The notes beneath the pieces were generated by a model. That model did no database searches. It was not told the origin of the DNA and saw only the letters and a list, made by a program, of their open reading frames with translations. From Pseudomonas sp. R28(2017) (GTDB lineage: Bacteria; Pseudomonadota; Gammaproteobacteria; Pseudomonadales; Pseudomonadaceae), in the NCBI RefSeq assembly GCF_002112505.1, contig NZ_NEHW01000001.1, forward strand, positions 529,757 through 593,756: a stretch of DNA of 64,000 bases, written 5' to 3'. How positions within the stretch are numbered: position 1 is the stretch's first letter; every line of letters starts with the position of its first letter. A program made the translations under genes and the position numbers. Shown here piece by piece: positions 26,626-34,792 of this stretch.

Positions 26626-26875
26626 AGTCCTTCAGGGCAAGGCCTTCGAGGTCCCTGATGCCGACTTCGGCCAGCGACGCGAACAGGTTCAGCTCGCGCT
26701 GCTCGTCATCCGCCGCGCCACCAGCCTGGGCATTGCGGATATCGCGCACGGTCGGTGCCCGCAGCGACAGGCTGTCGACCTGCACGCCATTGGCTTCGCT
26801 GGGGCGTGACAGGCGCACGGTGACGCGGTCGGCACTGAGGGTCAGCCATTGCGGCTGCTTTTTCGCTTGAGCCAT
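26573..26875 (-). CDS. Tail assembly chaperone (gpE/gp41-like)
   Basis: 100 residues with MAQAKKQPQWLTLSADRVTVRLSRPSEANG at the start and TVRDIRNAQ-x-GGAADDEQRELNLFASLAEV in the middle, as in phage tail assembly chaperones placed just before the tape measure. ATG 26875 fits; an upstream open stretch overlaps the tube gene. It guides tape-measure folding during tail assembly. Confidence 0.82.
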   Translation of the reverse strand: MAQAKKQPQWLTLSADRVTVRLSRPSEANGVQVDSLSLRAPTVRDIRNAQAGGAADDEQRELNLFASLAEVGIRDLEGLALKDYARLQSGYFRLVQDDEL

Positions 26876-26885
26876 GGTCGTCTCC

Positions 26886-27395
26886 TTACAGGCCGAGCGC
26901 AGCGCGCTGGGCGGCCAACTGGTCGACTCCATCAATCACGCGCTTCATGCCCAGCGCGTCGATCTCGTAGATCAGGCGGCCGTCGACTTCAAGCTTGTAA
27001 TAGGTCAGGCCGACGCTGTGCTTGATCTCGGCCTTGTCGCCGGACTTCCAGTCGCCCATGTCGATTTCCTTCAGGGTGCCCCGCAGGGTCACCACCACCG
27101 GATTGATCTTGCCCTTGAGGCCCTTGAAGGCGCCGCGGAAGGTGCCGTTGAAACCACTGCCATCGGCCAGGCCGAAGAATTTCAGCGCCTCACGGCGTAC
27201 GCCCGTGGTGGTGAAGGCCGCTTCCTGCTTCTCCATGCCCAGGTCCATCTCGACCGGCATGTCCATGCCGCCGGGGCGGTGTTCTTCCATCTTCAGGGTG
27301 AGTTTGGGCAGGGTCAGGCTGGGTACATCGCCCTGGAAGCTGACGCCGTCGACGAACAGGTTCAGGTTGGCCAGGGTTTCGGGGATCATTGCCAT
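26886..27395 (-). CDS. Major tail tube protein (P2 FII-like)
   Basis: 169 residues: MAMIPETLANLNLFVDGVSFQGDVPSLTLPKLTLK at the start, GMDMPVEMDLGMEKQEA in the middle, and a KLEVDGRLIYEIDALGMKRVIDG ending. This is the conserved P2/R-pyocin tube protein. It lies 13 nt after the sheath gene. Hexameric rings form the inner tube driven through the target envelope. Confidence 0.95.
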   Translation of the reverse strand: MAMIPETLANLNLFVDGVSFQGDVPSLTLPKLTLKMEEHRPGGMDMPVEMDLGMEKQEAAFTTTGVRREALKFFGLADGSGFNGTFRGAFKGLKGKINPVVVTLRGTLKEIDMGDWKSGDKAEIKHSVGLTYYKLEVDGRLIYEIDALGMKRVIDGVDQLAAQRAALGL

Positions 27396-27408
27396 GTAGA
27401 TGCGCTCC

Positions 27409-28575
27409 TTAAGCGGCGGAATCGAGAACTTCGGTCAGCCACTGGTTAGTGACTTCAACGCGGAAATTGGGGTTTTCGGCAGGCGGCACGTCGGTGAAGC
27501 GGATGTTCCAGTACACCTTGCCCTGCTCCAGCTGGCTGGCCGTGTTCAGCTCCGGGTCGGCGAAGACTTCGAAGTTGATGATCGCGCCCTGGTTCTTCAG
27601 GTCGCGCATGAAGGCCTGCAGGCCTTCGGTGACGTCCTTGACGTAGGTGGCGGTGATGGCGCGGTCGACCGCCCACTTGTGGCCATAGAGAATCGCGTCC
27701 ATGACGATGTCCATGGTCCGCACGCGGGTGACGAACGCCCATTTCGGGTCGCTGGACAGGGTGCGGTTGCCCCACAGGCGGAAGCCGTCATCGCGGATGA
27801 TGGTGGCGATGTTGGCGTTGTTCAGCAGGTTGGCACGGCAGCTGTCGTCGCCATCGAGGAACTCCACCGGGCGGCTGGTACCGGTGATGCCGACGAATTC
27901 CTTGTTCGACGGCGAGGCCCAGAAGCCGTATTCGCTGTCGGTCCAGGCAAACAGGCCGGCGACCCAGGCCGAGCCTGGCGCATCGACGGTGGCTTGCGCG
28001 CCGTTGTCCCAGTACTGCACGCCCGGGTCGACCAGGAAGGCGCGCTTGGCGCCGAAGTGCCCGGCATAGTCGATGGCCGCTTCATCGGTGGTGTTGGGGC
28101 CGTCGATGATGGCGATGCCGCGCAGCTTGTCGGCCAGGGCTACCAATGCGGTACCGACCGCCTGGGTGGCGCTGTGGCGTGGCGCGGCCAGCAGGCGTGG
28201 CTGGGCGTTGAAGCGGCTCTTGCCGTCGAGCAGCGCCTGCAGGCCGGTACGTTTGCCGTCGGCCTGCACGCTGCCGATGATCGCTGCGGTCTGCTCTGCG
28301 GCATCGTCCAGCTTGGCCACTCCACAGGCGACGATGACTGCCTTGGCGCGGCTGTAGATGGCCCGGCAGGCCTTGGTGATGGCGGCGTTTTCGCCGAAGG
28401 CGGCGACGGCTTCACGCTCGCTGGTGATCAGCACCAGGTCGTTGGCCTTGGCTGTAGCGCCAGCGCCTTCGGTGAAGGTGTCGACCAGGCCGATGATCGA
28501 GGAAGAAGGCAGCGCGATGCTGCGGGCGCCGGTGTCGACGTTGGTTACGGTGACGCCGTGGAAGAATCCACTCAT
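27409..28575 (-). CDS. Contractile tail sheath protein
   Basis: 388 residues with the P2/R-pyocin sheath signatures: MSGFFHGVTVTNVDTGARSIALPSSSIIGLVDTF, the AWVAGLFAWTDSEYGFWASPSN segment in the middle, and WNIRFTDVPPAENPNFRVEVTNQWLTEVLD at the end. The presence of a sheath makes this an R-type (contractile) rather than F-type tailocin. GGAG lies 9 nt before ATG 28575, just after a minus-strand terminator. Confidence 0.96.
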   Translation of the reverse strand: MSGFFHGVTVTNVDTGARSIALPSSSIIGLVDTFTEGAGATAKANDLVLITSEREAVAAFGENAAITKACRAIYSRAKAVIVACGVAKLDDAAEQTAAIIGSVQADGKRTGLQALLDGKSRFNAQPRLLAAPRHSATQAVGTALVALADKLRGIAIIDGPNTTDEAAIDYAGHFGAKRAFLVDPGVQYWDNGAQATVDAPGSAWVAGLFAWTDSEYGFWASPSNKEFVGITGTSRPVEFLDGDDSCRANLLNNANIATIIRDDGFRLWGNRTLSSDPKWAFVTRVRTMDIVMDAILYGHKWAVDRAITATYVKDVTEGLQAFMRDLKNQGAIINFEVFADPELNTASQLEQGKVYWNIRFTDVPPAENPNFRVEVTNQWLTEVLDSAA

Positions 28576-28594
28576 GTAGGTTTACTCCAGATAT

Positions 28595-28618
28595 GAAAAG
28601 GCCCCGCGGTGCGGGGCC
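28595..28618 (-). terminator. Terminator between fibre-assembly and sheath genes
   Basis: Stem ggccccgc / gcggggcc followed on the minus strand by TTTTC. It may reduce read-through into the sheath gene. Confidence 0.75.
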
Positions 28619-28632
28619 ATGTGGTACAGCGG

Positions 28633-28663
28633 AAAAAGAAAACGCCCCGTCAGTGCGGGGCGT
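28633..28663 (-). terminator. Second terminator after fibre-assembly gene
   Basis: Stem acgccccg / cggggcgt followed by a T-rich run on the minus strand, immediately after the fibre-assembly stop. Two terminators in tandem. Confidence 0.8.
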
Positions 28664-28664
28664 C

Positions 28665-29093
28665 TCAGGGTTGCTCAGCGAGCCAGGCCGGGGCTACGGG
28701 TCGCTGCCCTTCAATGGGGAAGCCGGGGGACTGGGGCCAGTCGCGCAGTTTCTGGATATACAGCATCAGCTCCACAAATCGCTCCTGGGTCAAGGTGGTA
28801 GGCCGGGACAGCTCTTGCTCGTCACGGTGCCGGTCACGCACGGCGCAGGCCTTTAACAACATGTCATCACGCCAAGCACGCTCGACCGCGCATTGCTGTT
28901 CGAAACCCAAGCCAGGCGCATCAGCAACCACCGGACGGCCCTTGTGATCAGGAACGATGACGCGCCCTTGACTAGGAGCTTCCATCAGCCGGCCATATTC
29001 ATCGGCACTGACCTCGCAAACATCGGGCGGCATATCAGCCCCGTGAGTCGCCCGCTCGTAAAAACCACGGGTTGTCGCTGAATAAAAATACAT
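28665..29093 (-). CDS. Tail fibre assembly chaperone
   Basis: 142 residues. MYFYSATTRGFYERATHG at the start is typical of P2-type Tfa chaperones. The C-terminal helical part reads LTQERFVELMLYIQKLRDWPQSPGFP, where the LRDWP-x-x-PGFP stretch is conserved in the family. It helps fold and trimerise the fibre encoded just upstream and usually matches that fibre's C-terminus. Confidence 0.9.
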   Translation of the reverse strand: MYFYSATTRGFYERATHGADMPPDVCEVSADEYGRLMEAPSQGRVIVPDHKGRPVVADAPGLGFEQQCAVERAWRDDMLLKACAVRDRHRDEQELSRPTTLTQERFVELMLYIQKLRDWPQSPGFPIEGQRPVAPAWLAEQP

Positions 29094-29102
29094 GGTTTCT
29101 CC

Positions 29103-31028
29103 TTATTTCCCCCAAGCCTTCCAATACACGTTCTGCGAACCACCTTCTCCGGGCAATGCACACTCGATACGAATAACCGAGTTGGTAATAGGCGCCCCCC
29201 CGAGCCGGCCCGCTTTACCGCCAAGGCCGATGGAATACTGGCAAACCACGCCATAACATTGCGTGGAGAAAGTAGTCGGCAATGTGATATCCAGGGTTCC
29301 GTTAGCAGGCACTTGCGCCGTCCCCCATTGCTCGATGTATCCGGTAGGTAGTTTTTGATGACCACCCGCCGTCAAGGCACTGGCAAAGCCAGAACTGGAA
29401 TTAAGCAAGGCGCTGCCGCCGATCAGCATCCAGCCGCTGGAAGTCGCCATAACCTCCAGCGCATCGCCTATGCCAATAGGCACCGAGGCGGTCAGACCTG
29501 GGCCGCTCACCGTGATAACACCGGTACCGTAGTTCACGAACCGAACCGAGGCACCGACGGCGAATGCTGCTGTCGCGGGCAGAGTGATTGCGTAGCCCGA
29601 ACCACTGAGACTCAACAACTTACCGGCATCTGCTGGAACCACCGTATAGGCCGCATTTATGCCTCGCTGGCCGCTGAAGCTACCCAGCGCCCGCTGAACA
29701 AACTCTGTGGTTGCCAGTGCACCGCGGGCATCGAACTGCGGCTGGGTAGTCCAGTTCGCGCCACGCATCACGTAGGAGTATTTGAGCAGTACTGACCCGC
29801 CGATCAGGTACCACAAGTTGGTGCCATTGCGGATGAACTCAGCGGTGTCACCCTGAGCCAGAGCGATATTGCCCGGCGCACTGATCGCGCCAATCGAGTC
29901 ACCGCTTGCCGCAGTCACAGTGAGCGTGCCCTGGGAGCAAAGGACCGTCACGGTTACGCCCGGCGTGATGTCTCCGCCTGTGGGAAGTGTTGCGACCAGC
30001 GGATTAGTCGGATGTCCGAAAGCGACCAACTTGCCGCAATCTGCCGGGGTCAGGGTCGTCGATACGGGGTAGTTCACGTAACCGCCGTACTCCACCCCCA
30101 TCCGCTTGAGAAACTCGGCGTTGACCACCTTCTGCGTCGCGTCGAACTGCGGCGGCGTAGGCGCCGTCGGCGTGCCTGTGAAGGCCGGCGACAGAAGACG
30201 GGCGAAACCGTCGGTAATGTCACTGAAGGTCAGCGCCGTGGTGCCCAATACAATCGGGGCATCGGTAATCAACTGCCAGATCGTATCGGCTTGGATCGCG
30301 CCCTGCTCAACCACCACCACCAACCCTGGCGTTACCTCGGCGCTGGTGTCCGCATCGGAAGTACGCGACCAGGCACCAGCTGCCACGACATACAAACCGT
30401 TTTCCTTACCTTCGGTTTGGTTCTTGACCAGGACCCGATCCCCGGCCGCAAGCACAACACCGTCGACCGTCCGCAGCCCCGACAGGGTGATATTGGCCGT
30501 GGTCGCCGCGCGCACCGATTGCTTGTTGTCCAGCTTGCTGATTTCCTCGACCAGCCGGCTGTCGACGTACTCACGCGTGGCCAGCACCACCGACGGGTCA
30601 ATTTTCAACTGTACGTTGCTGGCATTGCTGACCACCAGGTTCATCCGCACCACCTGGGTTCGTCCAGACCCTTGGCTGAGCAACGGTTTGTAGGTCGGCG
30701 CACAGTTGGCCACGGCCACCATTTCGCCATCGGCATCGTAAAGCGCGATCTCGCGGATCCACTTGCCGCCGACATCCGCCGGAATGACCTGCTCGGCAAT
30801 GATGATCGCACTGTTCTTGTCATCCACCTTCAGCTGGTTCAAGGGTGCGCGGCGCCATTCGTTGATCAGGCTGGTCTGGGTGGCATTGGGGGTGGGGTCG
30901 GTGCCGTTGGCGTCGCCGACACCCATCTGGGTGATTTTCCAGGCAATGCCCAAAGCATCGGCATTGGCCTGTTTCGCCGCGCCCACATTGGTGAGGATGG
31001 CGTAGAACTGAGAAGTCTGGTCAACCAT
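29103..31028 (-). CDS. Tailocin tail fibre (receptor-binding protein)
   Basis: 641 residues. The N-terminal baseplate-attachment domain (about 1-150; FYAILTNVGAAKQANADALG... ALYDADGEMVAVANC) is P2 gpH-like. A middle TPTAPTPPQFDATQKVVNAEFLKRMG linker follows. Then come two related beta modules (about 320-415 and 458-545), each with a PAD-x-GKL start and an LIGGSxLL end. The C-terminal knob ends VYWKAWGK. It decides which strains are bound and killed. The start ATG overlaps the gpI stop by 8 nt. Confidence 0.92.
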   Translation of the reverse strand: MVDQTSQFYAILTNVGAAKQANADALGIAWKITQMGVGDANGTDPTPNATQTSLINEWRRAPLNQLKVDDKNSAIIIAEQVIPADVGGKWIREIALYDADGEMVAVANCAPTYKPLLSQGSGRTQVVRMNLVVSNASNVQLKIDPSVVLATREYVDSRLVEEISKLDNKQSVRAATTANITLSGLRTVDGVVLAAGDRVLVKNQTEGKENGLYVVAAGAWSRTSDADTSAEVTPGLVVVVEQGAIQADTIWQLITDAPIVLGTTALTFSDITDGFARLLSPAFTGTPTAPTPPQFDATQKVVNAEFLKRMGVEYGGYVNYPVSTTLTPADCGKLVAFGHPTNPLVATLPTGGDITPGVTVTVLCSQGTLTVTAASGDSIGAISAPGNIALAQGDTAEFIRNGTNLWYLIGGSVLLKYSYVMRGANWTTQPQFDARGALATTEFVQRALGSFSGQRGINAAYTVVPADAGKLLSLSGSGYAITLPATAAFAVGASVRFVNYGTGVITVSGPGLTASVPIGIGDALEVMATSSGWMLIGGSALLNSSSGFASALTAGGHQKLPTGYIEQWGTAQVPANGTLDITLPTTFSTQCYGVVCQYSIGLGGKAGRLGGAPITNSVIRIECALPGEGGSQNVYWKAWGK

Positions 31029-31638
31029 GTGCAATGTCCAAGGTATCGATTGTATGTTCGCGGCCGCCCCGGCCCACGACGCCCATGACCTCGATGTCAC
31101 GTGGCGTCAGCGGGTAGATGTCCAGTTCGTCGCCGTCCTGGATCGCGCAGCCGACATGAAGGGCCCCACGGCTTTCGAGGCTGATGACCAGGCCGGTCAG
31201 GTGGCGGCTGACCGGGCGGGCGTCGTCGATCAGCGATGACAGTTCCTGATAGGTGCTTTCGCTGATGCCCGCATCGGAAACACCGATCTTCAGTGCGAAG
31301 GTGCCCGCTGGCGCGGGCGGCGTGGCTTGCCACCACTCCTGCACCTCGATCAGGTAGCCGAACGGCTCGACCACGCGGCGCAGCGCGCCGAGGGTGCCTT
31401 TGTGGGCGTGGACGAAGAACGCTGAACGGATCACCGAACGCTTGATCTCGTCGCTCCAGCTATCCTCCCAACGGTCCACCGACCAGGCCCAGGCCAGGTG
31501 ATAAAGCAGCTGCGCGGGGCAGTTGTCGGGGCTGTAGAGCAGGCGCAGGCTGACCTTCAGGTCCTCATCGGCCGCCGCCTCGATGGCCCGCTCCAGCGCC
31601 GTGCGATTGAGCGGCAACAGGCTCTGCATGTCAGCCAC
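31021..31638 (-). CDS. Tail protein I (P2 gpI-like baseplate protein)
   Basis: 205 residues. SLLPLNRTALERAIEAA at the start, then CPAQLLYHLAWAWSVDRWEDSW and KRSVIRSAFFVHAHKGTLGALRRVVEPFGY, the conserved gpI core. It is a baseplate wedge part connecting to the fibre. GTG 31638 overlaps the gpJ stop; ATG 31629, one base past that stop, is an equally possible start. Confidence 0.93.
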   Translation of the reverse strand: MADMQSLLPLNRTALERAIEAAADEDLKVSLRLLYSPDNCPAQLLYHLAWAWSVDRWEDSWSDEIKRSVIRSAFFVHAHKGTLGALRRVVEPFGYLIEVQEWWQATPPAPAGTFALKIGVSDAGISESTYQELSSLIDDARPVSRHLTGLVISLESRGALHVGCAIQDGDELDIYPLTPRDIEVMGVVGRGGREHTIDTLDIAHG

Positions 31639-32512
31639 CCCGCTTCAAGGTGACGCCGCTGCACCAGGCTGCCTGGGCCTTGCTCGGGCGAATGTCGGCC
31701 CAGCCATTGAGCTCGACCCGACTGACGCCGTCGATGTGCAACTGCGCATCGATGCCCGAACGGGCCACCTCCACGCCCAGCCGCCGTCGCGGGTTGATCC
31801 AGGCCTCAAGGCGACGCTGGCACTCGGCGAGGATCGCTTCGTACTCAGGGCCGCTGTCGGCCAGATAAAGCACGGCATCGATGCGATAGGGCAAGATCTC
31901 GGCACTGCGCACGTTGACCCGGTCGGCGACCGGGCGTATGTCGTCATCGTTGAGATATGACGCCACCTGCGCCAACAGCTCGGCACTGGCCTCGCCGTTG
32001 CCTTCCAGGCCCAGCACGGTCACATCCACCACTGCCGGAGAAGGGCTTTCGGCGGTGGCGTCAGCCACCTGCCCCGAAGCATTGCGGGCATGCAGGATGT
32101 AACTGTTGCGTGGGCCTGCGGTGGTCAGGCCTTCATAGACCAGTTGCACCCGCTCACGCAGCGCATCGTCCGACTCCAGCAAGGCTTCGACGGGCGGCAC
32201 GCTGGCCAGGTCCTCGGCCTGGATCACCAGGCGTTGCAGGCTGACGTTGGCCGCCAGCTGGTCCAGGTCAGTGCCCTGGGCGTAAGCCAGCAGCAGCGCC
32301 TTGGCGGCATCGTTGATGCGCGCCCGGTTGAGCAACTTGCGGTAGGCGCCGACCTCGAGCAGCTTGGTGACCGGGTCACTCTCCAGGTTGGCGGTCCAGG
32401 CGTCGCCCAGGTATTCGCGGAAGGTCTGCAGATCGGCCTGATAGAGGGCTTCGTAGTCGAGGTCTTCCAACAGCTGCGGGGCAGACAGCTTCGACAGGTC
32501 GACCTGGCTCAT
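31631..32512 (-). CDS. Baseplate protein J (P2 gpJ-like)
   Basis: 293 residues starting MSQVDLSKLSAPQLLEDLDYE. The conserved gpJ core is WTANLESDPVTKLLEVGAYRKLLNRARINDAAKALLLAYAQGTDLDQLAA at about 40-90. It forms the baseplate wedge. ATG 32512 overlaps the gpW stop (ATGA); the frame is open upstream but runs through gpW. Confidence 0.94.
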   Translation of the reverse strand: MSQVDLSKLSAPQLLEDLDYEALYQADLQTFREYLGDAWTANLESDPVTKLLEVGAYRKLLNRARINDAAKALLLAYAQGTDLDQLAANVSLQRLVIQAEDLASVPPVEALLESDDALRERVQLVYEGLTTAGPRNSYILHARNASGQVADATAESPSPAVVDVTVLGLEGNGEASAELLAQVASYLNDDDIRPVADRVNVRSAEILPYRIDAVLYLADSGPEYEAILAECQRRLEAWINPRRRLGVEVARSGIDAQLHIDGVSRVELNGWADIRPSKAQAAWCSGVTLKRGG

Positions 32513-32835
32513 ACGCTCACCTCCAGCAACGCTTCGTCGCCCAGATAGCGGCCACTCAACGCCAGGCTGACCTGGCCGTCGAGCACCGCAACGACCTTGA
32601 CCCGCTGCAACTGCAGGCGTGGCTCCCAACGCCCCAGTGCGCGGGCCACTTCGGCTTGCACGGCACTTTTCCAGCCCTCGTTGACCGGCAGGTCGACGAA
32701 GCGCCGCAACTGGCTGCCGTACTCCGGGCGCATGCGACGGCTGCCCAGCGGCGTGGTGAGGATGTCTTCGATGGACTGGCGCACATGATCGATGCCGGCC
32801 AGTGGCTGGCCGCTGCGGCGGTCCATGCCGATCAT
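32509..32835 (-). CDS. Baseplate protein W (P2 gpW / T4 gp25-like)
   Basis: 108 residues. MIGMDRRSGQPLAGIDHVRQSIEDILTTPLGSRRMRPEYGS, with the TPLGSRRMRPEYGS motif of gp25/gpW (sheath initiator, lysozyme-like fold). The ATG overlaps the stop of a 10-residue leader ORF (ATGA), so initiation is probably coupled. Confidence 0.94.
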   Translation of the reverse strand: MIGMDRRSGQPLAGIDHVRQSIEDILTTPLGSRRMRPEYGSQLRRFVDLPVNEGWKSAVQAEVARALGRWEPRLQLQRVKVVAVLDGQVSLALSGRYLGDEALLEVSV

Positions 32836-32864
32836 GGTGCACCGCCCTGTTCATGGCTATGCAT
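32832..32864 (-). CDS. Very short leader ORF coupled to gpW
   Basis: Encodes MHSHEQGGAP. AGGAG lies 6 nt before the ATG and the stop overlaps the gpW start (ATGA). It sits after a minus-strand terminator. The ribosome-binding site for this stretch belongs to the leader rather than to gpW. Coupled translation is inference. Confidence 0.45.
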   Translation of the reverse strand: MHSHEQGGAP

Positions 32865-32881
32865 GGCACTCTCCTGATATG

Positions 32882-32903
32882 AAAAAGCCCGCATGGGCGG
32901 GCT
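32882..32903 (-). terminator. Terminator between spike (V) and gpW genes
   Basis: Stem agcccgc / gcgggct followed by TTTTTC on the minus strand, just after the gpV stop. It lies inside what is usually one tail operon. Confidence 0.75.
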
Positions 32904-32907
32904 TGAG

Positions 32908-33468
32908 TCAGTGTTTGTGATTGGCCGTGTTGCCGGCGGTATCGATGATCCGCCCACCGCCATTGATATCGCCGCTGACCTGCAGCGCGCCGTCGACGGT
33001 GACAGTGCCGGTGAGGTTGATCGCTGCCGCCTGAAGGCTGATCGCGCCGTCGTTGACCTGCACGCTGCTGGCGCCGACCTGGAGGGTCGCGCTGCCGCCA
33101 GGCAACTGGATGTCGTAGTGGCTGGCCTGCCAGTCGTAGCTGAGCGAACCACCATCGGCGAAACGCCAGACCTCGGCATGCGCGCGGTTGTCCGGCGCAC
33201 TGCCGGCATTGCCATAAAGGCCGGGCAGGAACGTGCCTTGGGCCGGCTCACCGCTGGGGCTGAGCAAAACACCCTGCTCGCCCAGGCTCGGCGCCCGCCA
33301 GTGCCGGGCCTGGCCGGCGGCCTGGGCGTGCCAGCGCAGCCAGGTGCTGGTCCAGCCACTGCCGTCGGACACCCGCACCCGGGCGGCAGCAAGGTCCACC
33401 GCGACCACCCGGCAAGGAATCACCATGCACGCCAGCATGCGGTCATGCATGGCGCTGACGTAGCTCAT
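32908..33468 (-). CDS. Baseplate spike protein V (P2 gpV-like)
   Basis: 186 residues. OB-fold start ([36 protein letters not shown]), then repeats of a beta-helix ([13 protein letters not shown]) and an end TANHKH. The terminal H-x-H motif is the iron-binding tip seen in gpV and R-pyocin spikes. It pierces the target outer membrane. ATG 33468 overlaps the preceding gene's stop. Confidence 0.94.
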   Translation of the reverse strand: MSYVSAMHDRMLACMVIPCRVVAVDLAAARVRVSDGSGWTSTWLRWHAQAAGQARHWRAPSLGEQGVLLSPSGEPAQGTFLPGLYGNAGSAPDNRAHAEVWRFADGGSLSYDWQASHYDIQLPGGSATLQVGASSVQVNDGAISLQAAAINLTGTVTVDGALQVSGDINGGGRIIDTAGNTANHKH

Positions 33469-33962
33469 GACAGGTCCTCCGGCGCGATGTAATGCGCCTC
33501 GTTGCCCAGGCCGATCTCGGGCGCAAAGCCCAGCACCAGGCTGCCGGGTGGCTGGTCCGGCCAGTTCCAGCGTGCCTCGCCAAGCAGCACCGGCTGGTCC
33601 CAGCGCACGGTCCAGGCGCTGCCCTCGAACTGCGCCTGCACGTTGCGGCTGGCTTCGACGAAGTCCAGCGCCCAATGCTGCTGGCGCAGCAGATCCATCA
33701 GCTGTGCGGCCAGCAGGCTGCCCTGCAGCCGCGCTTCGGGGTTGGCGCTATCGGCGGTGATATCCGCCTCGAAGGTGGCAATCAGCACCGAGCGGCCATC
33801 GCGCGGTGCTGCATCCGCCGTCATTTGCACGATGCCGTGGCGCAGTGCCGGTCGCTCCGGGGCATTGCCTACAGCGGTATAGGCATCGACCGAGGCCAAC
33901 TCCGGCATCGCCTCACGAATGGTTGCAGTCACTGCAGCGTGCAAAGTGGCCAATTCACTCAT
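33465..33962 (-). CDS. Tail-associated protein, PA0615-like
   Basis: 165 residues: [30 protein letters not shown], then a beta-rich body ending [19 protein letters not shown]. In the P. aeruginosa R-pyocin cluster a gene in the same slot between holin and spike encodes a similar uncharacterised protein. The size and fold suggest a tail terminator or completion protein, but this is not shown. It is coupled to gpV (4-nt overlap). Confidence 0.7.
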   Translation of the reverse strand: MSELATLHAAVTATIREAMPELASVDAYTAVGNAPERPALRHGIVQMTADAAPRDGRSVLIATFEADITADSANPEARLQGSLLAAQLMDLLRQQHWALDFVEASRNVQAQFEGSAWTVRWDQPVLLGEARWNWPDQPPGSLVLGFAPEIGLGNEAHYIAPEDLS

Positions 33963-33973
33963 GCATATTCTCC

Positions 33974-34312
33974 TTATCGCTCGTCGGCTTGCGTGTTGTC
34001 GCGCAAGCCCAGGCGTCGGATCGCCCAGCGTTCATAAAGACGCATGGCCACATCGGCGCCGCCGACCGCAGTCATGCAGCCAAATGCACTGGCCGCCCAG
34101 ATCGACAAGCCGCCGGCATACAGCAGCATCACCGTCGACACGCCGCAGACCATGCAGGCCCCGGAGCGCAGCGCCAGCCGGCGCAGCAGCGACCAGCCGG
34201 TGGCACCGGCCTTGTCGGCCCGCCACATTTCGCCGCTCAAGCCGCCCAGCAATGCCAGGACGATTACCAGCCAGAGCGGCATCTCCAGTAACGCCTGTTG
34301 CTCGTTCGTCAC
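33974..34312 (-). CDS. Tailocin holin
   Basis: 112 residues. Three hydrophobic segments: MPLWLVIVLALLGGLSGEMW, then SGACMVCGVSTVMLLYAGG and LSIWAASAFGCMTAVGG, and a basic C-terminus. GTG at 34312 with AGGAG 8 nt upstream is the likely start (MTNEQQALLEMPLW). It opens the inner membrane to let the endolysin reach the cell wall. First structural/lysis gene after the control region. Confidence 0.85.
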   Translation of the reverse strand: MTNEQQALLEMPLWLVIVLALLGGLSGEMWRADKAGATGWSLLRRLALRSGACMVCGVSTVMLLYAGGLSIWAASAFGCMTAVGGADVAMRLYERWAIRRLGLRDNTQADER

Positions 34313-34398
34313 TGTCCTGTCTCCTGTGTAATGCCTGATGGCGGGGGCCAACAGGCGGGTTGTGGGTACTCTGCGTATTTCAAAAGCCTCGGCATTCC

Positions 34399-34423
34399 AA
34401 AAAGCCCGGCTCGCCGGGCTTTT
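34399..34423. terminator. Terminator-like hairpin ahead of holin
   Basis: aaaagcccggc / gccgggctttt around a short loop, flanked by A and T runs. It would act in both directions and sits between the control region and the holin gene, so it must be read through or bypassed when the tailocin is expressed. Confidence 0.65.
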
Positions 34424-34644
34424 CAGTAATGCGTTGTCGAACCGCCGGCCACGACTGGTGACGCCGCGCAGTTCCGCTTCAAATTGGTGACTCCGACCGC
34501 GGCCGCCTGCCCGCCGGATAACTGTTCGTGGTGCTTTACGCTGCACACCCGGGCCAGTTGCCAACCCTCTGGACAGTTGAGGCCTGTCCATCGCTGCCTG
34601 TGTAACAACCGGTTTCCGTCCGGCTTGAGATACAGGCTATGCAT
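34423..34644 (-). CDS. Possible small ORF at the start of the tailocin transcript
   Basis: 73 residues, MHSLYLKPDGNRLLHRQ..., with three cysteines. It starts within the TGCA array and stops at the terminator at 34423. No ribosome-binding site is visible and I recognise no family. It may be chance. Confidence 0.25.
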   Translation of the reverse strand: MHSLYLKPDGNRLLHRQRWTGLNCPEGWQLARVCSVKHHEQLSGGQAAAVGVTNLKRNCAASPVVAGGSTTHY

Positions 34645-34719
34645 TCATGCATATGCAGTCAATGCATTTCTTCACATTTCTATGCGTCAATTTTTGCTGA
34701 TATGCATGCAGGCCATGCA
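34639..34719. promoter_or_regulatory. TGCA-rich operator array before tailocin structural genes
   Basis: ATGCAT at 34639-34644, 34647-34652, 34662-34667 and 34702-34707, with further TGCA at 34654-34657, 34707-34710 and 34716-34719. A similar array surrounds the repressor start. Likely repressor-binding sites. Confidence 0.6.
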
Positions 34720-34750
34720 CGGCCTGGCTTGTAGGGATTTTCTGCAGGCG

Positions 34751-34776
34751 AAAAAAAACCCGCCGAAGCGGGTTTT
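34751..34776 (-). terminator. Terminator of the tailocin repressor gene
   Basis: acccgc / gcgggt stem with a cgaa loop and a long A-run on the plus strand, giving a T8 tract after the hairpin on the minus strand. Confidence 0.8.
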
Positions 34777-34792
34777 CTGGAATCGAGGGCCG

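Larger units (their letters stand above)
34313..34792. promoter_or_regulatory. Tailocin control region between repressor and holin
   Basis: About 480 bp holding two terminators (34399-34423 and 34751-34776), the TGCA operator array (34639-34719), the structural-gene promoter and a possible small ORF (34423-34644). No other gene was recognised. Confidence 0.6.

Noticed and set aside
32832..33392. Minus-strand frame through gpV ending in the leader peptide
   Set aside because: Only the last ten codons have a plausible SD; the rest is an out-of-frame shadow of gpV.
31639..34591. Extended upstream starts for gpJ, gpV and the holin
   Set aside because: Extensions run through neighbouring tail genes in other frames; internal starts with overlaps match P2-type gene layout.
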